15,596 nt of DNA, from contig QAXH01003892.1 of the NCBI GenBank assembly GCA_004335635.1, positions 1 through 15,596 on the forward strand, in the 5' to 3' direction. Of the stretch, positions 1 through 9,785 are shown piece by piece. Position 1 is the first letter of the stretch. The number at the start of each line of letters is the position of its first letter. The DNA is from Chloromonas sp. AAM2. Its lineage: Eukaryota > Chlorophyta > Chlorophyceae > Chlamydomonadales > Chlamydomonadaceae. The notes below the pieces were generated by a model, which saw only the letters and a list, made by a program, of their open reading frames with translations, was not told where the DNA came from and ran no database searches. Made by a program: the position numbers and the translations under genes.

Positions 1-60
<60 letters not shown>
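1..60. repeat. (GT)30 microsatellite
   Basis: Perfect GT dinucleotide repeat filling the first 60 bases, with its left border outside the window. On the minus strand it lies downstream of the donor that follows the PHD exon ending at 96, so it is (AC)n inside an intron of that gene. The long Val-Cys reading frames that cross it are meaningless. A tract this long is likely to vary in length between strains. Confidence 0.95.
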
Positions 61-61
<1 letters not shown>

Positions 62-3022
62 TGAGATGCAAGTGCGACACAAGCAAGAGACGCACCGTGA
101 CCATTGCTCGCCCCACATTTGGGGCAATGCCATGGCCTGTGTCTGGGCATGCACGTCGCATCCAGCGAGGGTGGGTCCAGGCACAGGGCGTGAGCGGCGC
201 GGCCACAGGCGCTGCAGAGGACCTGCAGGCAGACAGGCAACAGGGGCAAGCGCAGGACAGGCAGACGCTCGATTGTACAGTCTGGAATGTGGAAAACAAG
301 CACTCACTCCAATCGAAAGTTTTGAGCGCTCGTGACCGACCACATCGTTGCAATGCTTCAGGGTGGTGAAAGTTCATGATGCATGGGATGGCTGAAGCAT
401 CTGCAGGTCCCAGTTAGCTTGACCGGTCCTCCTGCACACGGGATGGCAGCTGCAGGCTGTCGGCACACGCCTCGGGGCGTTGCGCACCTGTGCCCTGTTC
501 CCCCCGCAGCAGCCGCACACGCTGTCGGGCAGCAGGTCCGCCGGCGAGCCCCACACCTCGCTCAGCCGCAGTACTCGGCACACCTCCGCGGGGCCTGCAA
601 GGGCCACACAAGGGAACATGGCTGAGTTTGTCACGTGCACTGCTGTCCTAATCCTGCCAGCCTGCCCTGCCACTACTTCATCAACGATGATTCGAGGCAA
701 GTGGCCCTGGTGCATACGAATGCGACTCAACTGCAGGTAATGCGTGCCTGGCAGTTTGATGGGAACCCAACACAGGTACAGGTTTCACGTTTGGCCAAAG
801 ACGCAAAGCAGGCAACAGAAGACAGGCTGAGGCTGAATTCTAGTCCAAGGTGGTACAAAGGAAAGCAAAGACATGTTCTGCAGTCCACGTTTGTTCATGT
901 GCTGACATGTAGTGCAGGAAATGGGTCATGCTCCGAGGCTCGTGCGTCCACTCAGTAGCCACACCCAGCAGACGTGACGAGTGCCAGGGCCGTACGGTAT
1001 GACGGCATTGAGCTGCGTTGTGTAGGCTTTCTAGAGGTGTCATTGGCAGCATGTTATGGGGCCAAGGTTGTTTGTTGGTGTGCTCCCCTGAACTGTGCGT
1101 ACGCGTGTGACTGAATCACACTTGCCCATCACAAACATGCGTGAACATATGGGGCTTGGGCAGTGCTTTGGGTTTGCCACCACGGAGGCAACCGGTCTCT
1201 GCTGACCCGGCGGCACAACGTGTAGCGTCAAGTCGGGCTCGTGGGGGAGCGCTGCCACCTGGTGACAAGCCTACAGCTCTATCTTGTGCTCAACAAGTGC
1301 TTAACAAGTCGAACGTGGAAAGACTCGTTCGCATGTGACCACTGGAGCTGGACCCAACACCTGCAAGCCAGGTGGTGCACCAAGTGTTGGGCTGCGCACC
1401 TTCCTCTAGGCACCCGTCCAGCTCCCAGAGCGCAGCCGCCACCAGCTTCACCCTGCGCCGCGGGCCACCAACCAGCAAAGTATAGATTTGATGGTCGCTA
1501 GGGAGTGGCTAGCCATCAATGGAACGTTGAAGCCTGCTATTTGATTCCTTGCGCAGACAGTCAGGTTGCAACATGGCAAACATGCAGATCTTGCGTGTTG
1601 AGCAGCATCCACACGCTGTCAGGTTCCGTACAGCTACCGACAATGCCACTGCTGCATAGTCGTGCGCTGCTGATGCCGCATGCCTCAGGCCACCAGGCTG
1701 ACGGTTCTGTCAGTCATGTCATTCATACAAGAGTGTTGTTGCTGACTTAAACTGCAGAACAGACGCCAGAGTGACCCTCAGGCCCACCTGCTCATCTTCT
1801 TGCCCCACTCTCTCATGGCGGCCAGGTGCGTGTCATGAGCGGTGGCGGCTGTGGGTGCCGGGTCAAGCTGACCGCTGAGCGGTTCCTTGGGCCCTTCCAT
1901 CGGCCCCTCTTCGCCTGGGGGCCCGTCCTCTATGGCCTGTGTGCAGTGTGCGGTGGCTGCGAGATCCCCCTTGAAGATGAGGGGCGCGCACGGCTCCAGC
2001 GACACACACCAGGAGCAGTTGTGCTCTCCTACACTCCCAGTAGAGTCACCACAGGCAAAGCTGTGTTTGCCACAAAGGGGTGGCAATTCCAGCAACTGAT
2101 TTACCACACTATCCACATGACTGCATGTATGCTGATGGTGAGCAACTGTACTGGATGGAAGCACAAGAGGTTTCCCAAAGGCCAGCAGCTGGCAAATTCA
2201 TGCCTCACACCACATGGCTGCAAATCAGCCTGAGACAGGACCTGGAGAGCTCCAGAAATCAATGATATGGACAGCAACTGGCACAACCAAGGCATGTGCG
2301 ACTGCGCGGCGCAGGCAGGCTGTCATCCTGCCCAAGAAAACGCCTCGCCAAGCGCCGTGCCTCTCTTGCCCCAGGCAGTGCAGAGAATTAGCAGCGCACA
2401 CCACAGCTGTGCACGGCACTGGCCATGCCAATGCTCAGACAGACAGGAGAGGTAACCGGCCAGGCGCTACGGGTGATGGTATGAAACGGATGTCTCACCG
2501 TAGAAGTGCACCAGCTTTGCCCCCGGAGTGTAGGCCCTGAGCAGGTCTGGCAGGTCCTCCTTGCGCACCAGTGAGAGGTCCCACGTCACGCTGGGCCACA
2601 GGCAGAACCCGCGGACCTGGGCACACACATGGCAGGGCGGCAGCACATGCAGCTGAGCAAGCTCGCAGCTTGGCGGAGCACAGCCACCCGATATGAGGAA
2701 CCTAAGGATGCCCAAGCACGAACCCATGCCAGCGTTGCCACTGGTTGACGGTGCGCGCAAGTCGATCAATGCGGTACCCGTGCAGCCGATGCCCCGGGCA
2801 TGCGGAGCGCGGCCGCACCTTTGCCCAGACCCGAGTGCCGATGCGCAGGCCCTGCTCACACTCCGCCTGTGCGGCCTGCAGCAGCTGCATGAGGCCAGCA
2901 CCATGGAAGGGGGTGATTGGCAGGTGGCCATCCCCGGCCCCTGTGGCGCACACAGCAGGGCCTGGGGCTAGAGGTGGCCCTGACAGCCCCACCGTCATCG
3001 TGCTGAGCTGAGCACTGGCCAT
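1..3022 (-). CDS. PWWP- and PHD-finger chromatin-reader protein, 5' part of gene (3' end beyond window)
   Basis: Intron-containing gene read right to left and truncated by the left edge. Exons I can support are 3022-2819, 2616-2499, 2028-1788, 1452-1400 and one starting at 1251 (3' end unresolved), then 594-488 and 222-96. The first four join in frame. Exons 1-3 make a PWWP domain: GTRVWAK, then RGFCLWPS (CLWP where PWWP is canonical), then LVHFYGEHNCSW and APLIFKGD. Exons 594-488 and 222-96 join in phase to make a PHD finger: CGCC, CSAC, HALC, then WHCPKC, a Cys4-His-Cys3 set. PWWP domains bind nucleosomal DNA and methylated H3K36, and PHD fingers read histone H3 tails, so a nuclear chromatin role is inferred. 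The PWWP-then-PHD order fits ATX/trithorax-like histone methyltransferases, but no SET domain is visible here. The ATG at 3022 has a good context (ACCATGG). An in-frame ATG at 3094, or an upstream exon spliced to the CACACGCAG near 3038, is also possible. A small exon starting near 730 may belong to the gene. Confidence 0.75.
96..594 (-). other. PHD zinc finger encoded by two exons
   Basis: Exon 594-488 ends at a CACAG|GTGCGC donor and exon 222-96 begins after a CTGCAG acceptor. Joined in phase 0, they place cysteine pairs CGCC and CSAC, then H-A-L-C, then W-H-C-P-K-C. This is the Cys4-His-Cys3 ligand order of a PHD finger, including the conserved tryptophan two residues before the last Cys pair. 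The 265-bp intron falls between the first and second ligand pairs. The exon before it reads PAEVCRVLRLSEVWGSPADL, leading into the finger. This entry is a domain of the PWWP-PHD gene listed separately. Confidence 0.75.
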
Positions 3023-5198
3023 GGTAAGTTCATCATCCTGCGTGTGCTGGCACAGCAGACTTATTGCATGTCCCATCCATCCAAGCCGATCCACGGTGGT
3101 GGGCGGAACAGACTACCTCAAGCCATGGGACCCCGGCACATGACCGATGTATGACGCGCCTTATCCAGTGTTTGCTCACAAAGACCAAATGCTCCTGCTT
3201 GCACTGGACAAGAGTCCTGCTTGCCCTTCGGTTGATTCTCTTGGTAAGATTGTGTTGTAACGCAGGCTCCTGTAAATGCCTGAGGCACTGGGCAACAGTG
3301 CTTCAAATGGCGGCTGGATGAACGACAGGTACACTTGCAACAGTTCCGAAACTTATCACACTTGGCCACTCAGTGAAAGTTTTTGGTCGCTATGCGTATT
3401 TGCTAGCCTGATGTGCGAGGATGTTGGCAGGTTTGGAATGCCTGTTGGGGAAATAAAGTAAAAGTGTCCCAGAACTGGCAAAGTTTTTTTCCCTGCACCC
3501 GGCGTGCTTGCACACAAACGGCTAGTCACAGCCGGCCGATAACAGGCCCTAAGTCCAATCGAAATCCAGTACAGAGCGATCATAAGCAGGCATAAACCAA
3601 CCAATTGGTGCGCTGATGTGTTCTTGTGGGTGTAGTGGGCACTTCATTGATATATACTGTGTGAGCCCGCCTTAGGGCCTGTGCCCACCAAACCCGCACC
3701 ACGTCCAAGCCCGCACCACGTCATCCCATGCCACTTCCACACCAGAGAATGCTGGCACGTGGCAGGCAACATACACAACTAAACTGAAGTAGTCATCCGA
3801 AGTTTGATTGCATTGGTAACGCCCAGTGTGCCACGTGTTCGTGGTTCTGTTGTCAAGTGTGGAGGTTGCATCGCTGGCCCCAGCCTTATCACTCGGATAA
3901 CAAGCTGCGCCTCCATTACCAACAAACTCAAGGGCTCCTGCTTGAACAGCCATACATCATAAACTTTCGTTGCCCACTCACTGTTGCAATGCTTGCAGAA
4001 CAAGCGTTCGTTGTTCCCCTCGAGTTGTTCCCATCCATGCCCAGAACTTCTTATGAGTGGCAACTGAGAGCAGAACAAAGGCGTCACGAACTAAATCTAC
4101 GTGTCACATGCTGACCAAGTGTTCAGTGTGCTATGCTGTGCAATCAATGCACGTAATCTCGCAACACGGTGATGCGCACATGCCGTGCCAATGTACGATA
4201 AATGGCGTCTATGGGGGCCCATGTGGGGTTTCTTCAGAGGTAGCCTGATGTCCAGTCGCTCTGATTTGTGACGGCACTGAGTTGCGCCCAGAAACCATTG
4301 CGCCAAGTCCATTCTGTTAAATGGCGAACCCGTGCAATGGGCAAGGTGCCGCAAACAGTGTTTCGTCTCGGAAACTGTGTGCCGGAAAACTGGGAATCGT
4401 GCCATTTCACAAACGCAGACGCACCCACCCTACGCAATGCGAGCTATAATGCATGCGCACGTAAGGGATTGACCTCACCCTGCGCTTACACCTAGCCGGG
4501 GCGAGTCCGCCCACCAAACCGACCTAGAAGATGGCGCAGGACGTGTTGCCAGAAATGCCCTGCAGCAGCACATGCAGGTGGCATCATCAGCATGCACTCT
4601 CAGTTTTGTCTTACATCCACGCCCGAACAATGTCAATGTGTCCTGCCCCACTCTCCGCCCACCATATCTGCGCCGGCCCTTGCTTGCAGCGCCGATCCAG
4701 CCAATAGCGCCGGATTGGCAGTCAACAGCAACACTCTGGCATGCAACACGTACGAAAGCTGAAACGTCTTACGCAGTGGGGCGAAAACGCACGTGCGGAA
4801 TCAGCAAACGACTGATTCCCTGTGGAAAAGAGTTGTCGCCTCCGCTCCTTGTGTTTGATGGAAAGCGGTGGATCATGGCAGCCGCGCAATGAGCACATTT
4901 GTTACTGATATTTCTGGCTGCCCAACCCAACAGGCCAGTCGGTCACTCAACCTGCTGACTGGGCCAGCCGCTGCTTTTTAGCATCTTAATACGTGTTGCT
5001 GCCGCTCTGAGGGGCAAGTTCAGCTCTTTTGCTCAGGTGAAACAATCAGCCCTAGAAGCCCTGGCTCTCACTTTGGTTGATGGTAACTCGTCGCATGGAA
5101 GATGAAGACGGCATAATACTGCTCCATTTATGATTGCTGCAATTGTGTTCGTTCTGCAGGTTTGAGTAGGGCATCGTCTATTGGGGACTCGGGCCTGA
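3023..5198. other. Intergenic region between two divergent genes; no supported coding sequence
   Basis: About 2.2 kb separate the first supported exon of the minus-strand PWWP-PHD gene from the ATG of the plus-strand transporter. Short open frames occur on both strands, but none shows family motifs, and none joins others across good splice sites. Base composition is visibly lower in GC than the neighbouring exons. The region must hold both 5' ends and their promoters, and could hold additional 5' exons, notably of the PWWP-PHD gene. It contains one copy of a dispersed repeat at 3465-3508. An ATG in reasonable context at 4531 opens a short frame of under 60 codons that I do not recognise. Confidence 0.55.
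3465..3508 (+). repeat. Dispersed repeat, copy 1
   Basis: The 18-base string TGTCCCAGAACTGGCAAA at 3465-3482 recurs exactly at 15049-15066. In both places a T-run follows and then CCCT. Both also carry CCCGGCGTGCTT further on: about 15 bases later here, and about 130 bases later in the right-hand copy. The conserved order suggests two diverged copies of one interspersed element. I cannot define its ends or class. Confidence 0.5.
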
Positions 5199-7393
5199 AT
5201 GCACCTGCCAATGCTTCTCGGCCAGAGCGTACCGCATCAGCACAGTGGATTAGCTAGTTGCAGCAGGTCGGCAATTGATTCTCGAGTCAGCCTTGGCTGC
5301 GCACTGCTACGTTCTCGAAGATCGTCGCCTGTGAATGGCGCGCCTTGGGTCGCACTGCAGACCACACTGTTGCGGCATCGTCCTCGCTTCATTTCCATTA
5401 CTCCACAAGGCCAGCAGAGACCAGCGGATCTGCGTCAGCTGCAGGAAGGGGAGGACAATAACGAAGAAGCGAATAGCAGCAATTGGAACTCAAACGCCAG
5501 CAAATCCACTCCAGATAGCAGCACCGCAAATTCAGAAGCACCATCGCCCAGTCGCAATGCCGAATGGAGGAATGACATGCAGTTCAGCGGGGGCGCGCTC
5601 AAGCTGCCAGCTGGCTACGCTTCAAGCATTACCAGCAGCTCTCCTGAGGAAGCGACAGCCAAGGGGCTGCCACATCGGTGGAGGGTGGTCATAATGATGG
5701 CGGTAAGCCAACTGCTCCTGCCTGCATTGGCGGCCAGGTCCTGCATGCACTCTTCTGCATTCTGCATGGTCACATCATGTGAGCAGAACAGCTTAGACTT
5801 CATGTAAGGCCACACGTGCTAACGTTGCTGCAGGTTGCGTTCGTACTCTGCAACATGGATAAGGTCAACATGTCAGTAGCGGTCATCCCCATGGCCAAGG
5901 AGTTGGGGTGGAGCGCACTAAATCGTGGGCTTGTGTCCTCCTCCTTCTTTTGGGGCTACACCCTCACACAGCTTCCTGGCGGTTATATAGCTACAAGGAT
6001 TGGCGGCGCCAAGGTGCTGGCAGCTGGGGTGGCGCTTTGGTCGTTTGGCACCCTGATTGCCCCGCCCATGGCGCAGATGGGCATCTTTTGGCTGTGTGCC
6101 TCGCGGGTGCTGGTGGGGCTTGGGGAGGGCGTGGCGCCGTCAGCCGCCACCACAGTGTTGGCTCGCCTCATGCCGCCCAACGAACGGTCACGTGCGGTCT
6201 CCATGGTATGGGGTGGCCTGGACGTGGGCTCAGCAGTGGGCCTCCTCCTCTCAGGCCCACTCATCCGCTGCTATGGCTGGCCTTCAGTCTTCTACTTGTT
6301 TGCGGTCCTGGGTTTGCTCTGGTGCACAGCCTGGCCGCTCGTGAAGCCAGACAAGGTGTCGGGGTCAACCCTGGCGCAGCAACAAGCAGAGGGCAGTGTG
6401 CCGCTGCCCATCAGTGGAGACGTGAAAGACCCAGAGAAGCACGCAGGGCTGCATGTCCCATGGGGTGCGTTTGCGCGTTCACCAGCCGTTTGGGCCGTCA
6501 CAGTAGCACACTTCTGCTTCAACTGGGGCTACTACACACTGCTGGCCTGGCTGCCCTCGTACTTTGAGCTCGCGCTAGGCCTCAACGTGGAGAAGAGCTC
6601 CATCCTCACACTCATTCCATATGTCGCCATGACGTGCATGATGCCCCTGGTTGGGCCGGTGGCGGACGGCATGGTGGACAGGGGAATGGACCTCACGTCA
6701 GTGCGCAAGATTTGCCAGGGCATCGCGTTTGTGGGCCCAGCTCTGTGCATGGTGGCGTGTGCCCTGTTGACTCCGTCAGCAGCCGTCCCCATCAGCGCAT
6801 CACCGGCAGTGGCGGCGGCGGCGGCGGCGGCGGGGCCAGTAGCAGGCGTGCCTGTGGCCATGCTGGTGGGGCTCATGTCGCTGGCATTCGCTCTGTCGGC
6901 GTGGTCACGTGCTGGCCTCTACTGCAACCACCAGGACCTTTCGCCTAAGTATGCGGGTGAGCGTGGTTCCATACAGCGCCCCACCAGCTGTTTATTGGCA
7001 CAACGCCAGCCCTGATTGCAAGGCTGGTCTGTGTTCATGATGACGTGTTTCAAAGTAGTGAGCAATGTTCTTGCAAGCGATTGCAGTCACAACCTGCCCG
7101 CCATGTGGCACGGTGTGAGGTGGTGAAGGGGGCAAGCAGCCTAGCGCACCTGCAGACATACTCAGGTGCTCACAGGACATTTGTTTCTGCTTATTAATGC
7201 AGGCACGTTGTTGGGCATCACCAACACGGCTGGAGCGCTCCCCGGAGTTCTAGGCGTGACAGCAGCTGGCTATTTGCTGGACACAACAAACAGCTGGGCA
7301 TTGGCGCTGTTCTATCCCACTGCAGCATGTCAGGTGTTTGGCGCTATCATCTATTCGATATTTGCATCGAGCGAACGGCAGTCATGGAGCTGA
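5199..7393 (+). CDS. PHT4/ANTR-type anion (phosphate) transporter, major facilitator superfamily, probably plastidic
   Basis: Three exons, 5199-5702, 5834-6956 and 7203-7393, join in frame to 605 residues. Splice sites are GCG|GTAAGC, CTGCAG|GTTGCG, GCGG|GTGAGC and TGCAG|GCACG. Residues 1-155 or so lack membrane segments and begin rich in Ser, Arg and Ala, as a plastid transit peptide would; a Ser/Asn/Glu-rich linker follows. The MFS core then opens with VAFVLCNMDKVNMSVAVIPM, the hallmark of the SLC17/PHT4 family. Next come SSFFWGYTLTQLPGGYIATR with the loop-2 RxGG motif, RVLVGLGEGVAPSA and PPNERSRA. The last exon has LLGITNTAGALPG, also family-typical, and a short tail ending SSERQSWS. Plant PHT4 (ANTR) proteins carry phosphate, and one carries ascorbate, across plastid membranes; the exact substrate here is not determinable. 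Intron 1 cuts the first membrane segment. A (GCG)7 run gives seven alanines around residues 495-501. Confidence 0.9.
6812..6832 (+). repeat. (GCG)7 trinucleotide repeat encoding polyalanine
   Basis: Seven GCG codons in a row in exon 2 of the transporter encode alanines 495-501, flanked by SPAV and GPVAGVP. By position this is the loop before a late transmembrane segment, a place that tolerates length change. It is in frame, so slippage by whole units would not break the protein. Confidence 0.9.
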
Positions 7394-8710
7394 GCCCAGC
7401 ATTACACTGTGCGGGACGGCCAGCATTCAAGTCTCTTCTCCATGCTCAGAAAACATGTGGCTGCGGGGTAGAGTCACAGCTCACTGCTCAAGTCAGTTTG
7501 AACATCAGCTGACACACAAGGGACCACACACAACGTAATCCTCAACGCCTGCTGACCCTCCTATTCGTATGTTGATACTGTGACCTTGCTGACATTTAAT
7601 CCCCAACGGAACCACATGTCAGACAAATGATTGTGTGCGGGTGCGGGCCATCCATCCAGCCACAGTATGGCCCAAACCCGCAGTGAACGTTTTGGCTTAG
7701 TGGTGGCTGGGTATGGTGCTCAAACAGCATTGTGTGGTCATTCAGGTTCAGAGCCGAAGGGGAGAAAGACCACCTTGATTCATTCACTACCGCTTCAGCG
7801 AAGGCTGAGACATACCGGTCGTTAGCTGTCTCCGTGGTGGTTCAGCTCAAATGTACCACCAGATGTGCAGACAAATAGGTCGTCTTACAAGTAGCTTGGT
7901 TGCCTGAGAGTTGGGGAATGGTGTGCCAATGCCCACTTTCAGTTTCAGATGGCGCGTTGGGTGTGCTTCTTGACATACTGCACTAGGAGGAGGCAGATTT
8001 GAAAGAGAGGCTGTTTGGAAGGCCAGCTGCGCTAATTTCTTCCACCTGATGGCAACGGACGAATTCGGCCACAGTGCAAAAAGATAGGCCTGCAAACATG
8101 GCTTGGATTGAAAGGCTTTAAGCTGTGTTTCGAGGTTTGTTTTCCTCCCTTCATGTGAACTAGGTCACAGCAGTGGCGCCCCCAAGGCGTCATATACTGG
8201 CAAGCACTGAGCCTGGATGGAGCACCACAGCTACCCAGCAGACTGATGCGCACAGGTGCCTTCCAAACGTATTGTCACTGTGTCCTTGTTCCTTGCCAAG
8301 TTGTGCGCTGTCAATCAAGTGGCATCCAAACGAGAAGTGACAGCATCTCATAAAATCCTCTCCTTGAGTCCTGTCATCGCCGTGGTTTCGCGAGCATGGC
8401 TTCAGACCACACAAGCAAACACGGGGGCACCATGTAAAGGCCGGTTGGACGTCAGCCCATGAACATACCAAACAGCACGCTTATCGACGTTACACGCACG
8501 GCAGGGCTTGTAAGGTCATATAACACGGTATGACGGTCATAAAACAGTGGTTAATACCAAATAAGTGGCTTTAGTACTACCCGGAACGATATCTCTGATA
8601 TGTAATTTACTACGGGTTCCACCTCCCTTGTGTTGTTGAGTATGTAAAACGGTCATCTGTGTGACGCTTGGCACCGACGTTTCTAACCCAAGTTCCAAAC
8701 CAAAGTTGGC

Positions 8711-8738
8711 AGCAACGGGCGGGAAGCAACGGGCGGGA
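8711..8738. repeat. 14-bp tandem duplication
   Basis: The unit AGCAACGGGCGGGA occurs twice head to tail at 8711-8724 and 8725-8738. It lies in the non-coding interval between the transporter and U1-70K. No function is suggested by the sequence. Confidence 0.85.
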
Positions 8739-9175
8739 AGTCAGAGGCCATTATGTCATCATATATTACGATGACTGCTATATATTCACTTTGTGACGCG
8801 CGTTCGTCCTCCTCAAGCTCAGCCGTTTCATCACGCCGACAATGTGAACGCATGACCCAGACCATCCAGGCACAAATGGTGCCCACCAGGTTCTGCTGAT
8901 TGCTACGTGACTGCCGCTGCTTTGGCTGGCTGTGAGCAGCGCTCAATGACGCTGTTTTAATTGGCAGGCGATCTTCTCTTGGCAGGGCGGCATCAGATAT
9001 CGGCCAGGAACGTACCTGGATGTGCTGAACTGTAGCTGGTAGACACATGGCTCAGGACTGTCAGAGCTGTCATGTGCTGCATGCTGCCTCAGTGTTCCAG
9101 CCTAGCAGTAAGTGCTGGGTTACGTGCACAATCTCTGCTGCAGTCTGACTCCGCCTTCGCGCTCAATTCCTTAGA

Positions 9176-9180
9176 TTACA
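9176..9180 (-). terminator. Candidate TGTAA poly(A) signal for U1-70K
   Basis: TTACA on the plus strand reads TGTAA on the minus strand. It is the first such motif I find downstream of the U1-70K stop codon, about 606 bases away. TGTAA is the known poly(A) signal of chlorophyte algae, but a 5-base motif at this distance is weak evidence. Confidence 0.25.
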
Positions 9181-9459
9181 ATTACCTGATACCTACCAGT
9201 GCAGACTCAGACCTACCTACCCTCAGAAAACAGGGAGGCCTCCATGAGCGGACAGGCGTAGGCACCCTTCGCAACTGCGACAGTGAGGGTGACCCATAGC
9301 GCAACACAACAAGGCTGTTGCAAGTGCTGCTGCTGACAGCAGCTTACCTGAGATACCTACCCAAACGTCACTCAAGTTCTGTCATGTTGAAATTTCTCGG
9401 GCCACCCTGTTCCACTTCCGCAAATAGGCACAAACCGTCAAACAAGCAGAAGCCTGATG

Positions 9460-9477
9460 TTGATGATGATGATGATG
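9460..9477. repeat. Short GAT-rich trinucleotide repeat
   Basis: A run of about six GAT/TGA units, one interrupted by a T, sits just before GACGTGACAC. It lies downstream of the U1-70K stop (minus strand), within its probable 3' untranslated or intergenic DNA. A short plus-strand frame reads it as poly-aspartate, but nothing supports that frame as coding. Confidence 0.7.
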
Positions 9478-9785
9478 ACGTGACACTCGACAGCGGCAGT
9501 GTAGGCTGCTGGGTGCAGAGGCTGGTGCCATGCTCATGACAACAATAATACCATTGGAAGGGCATCCTTAGCGCCTATCTCGGCCCACTGCAGCCAGCTT
9601 TCACATGCCACCCTGCCACCCAGTATCTTGCTGAGGAAAAAGCAGCAGGGTGCTTTGTGCTGCTGTGTGATGCTCCCCTGTCCTTGCTGCTGCCACTGCT
9701 ACCATCCAACACAGCAAATTGCCAACAATACCGCACTGGCACAGGCGACCCAAACCCAGCAGTCGTAGGCACCAGACACCAATGC

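Larger units (their letters stand above)
7394..9785. other. Region between convergent genes (long 3' ends or intergenic); no supported gene
   Basis: About 2.4 kb lie between the stop codons of the plus-strand transporter (7393) and minus-strand U1-70K (9786). Open frames of up to about 120 codons occur on both strands, but none has recognisable motifs, codon bias or matching splice sites. The first plus-strand TGTAA after the transporter stop that I can find is at 8433-8437, about 1.04 kb away. The first minus-strand TGTAA after the U1-70K stop is at 9180-9176, about 0.6 kb away. Either could be a poly(A) signal, which would make long 3' untranslated regions. An AT-rich patch (about 8510-8660) and small tandem repeats are inside. 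Confidence 0.5.

Noticed and set aside
1..369. Plus-strand reading frames beginning with long Val-Cys repeats
   Set aside because: They are translations of the GT microsatellite followed by the antisense of the PHD exon; no independent coding evidence.
990..4290. Near-identical TGACGGCATTGAGCTGCG (about 998) and TGACGGCACTGAGTTGCG (about 4268)
   Set aside because: Only 16 of 18 bases match and the flanks do not extend the similarity; not enough to call a repeat.
4531..4892. Short frames following an ATG at 4531 and 4572
   Set aside because: No family motifs and no in-phase splice partners leading to the transporter; not distinguishable from chance.
5908..6948. Several long open frames on both strands inside the transporter gene
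   Set aside because: They are shadows of a GC-rich coding exon; only the frame with MFS motifs is supported.
7847..8095. Minus-strand 82-codon frame downstream of the transporter
   Set aside because: It has a possible acceptor, but the peptide shows no domain, no matching donor and no continuing exon.
8683..9048. 121-codon minus-strand open frame
   Set aside because: No recognisable motifs, crosses a tandem duplication, and has mixed codon usage; likely chance.
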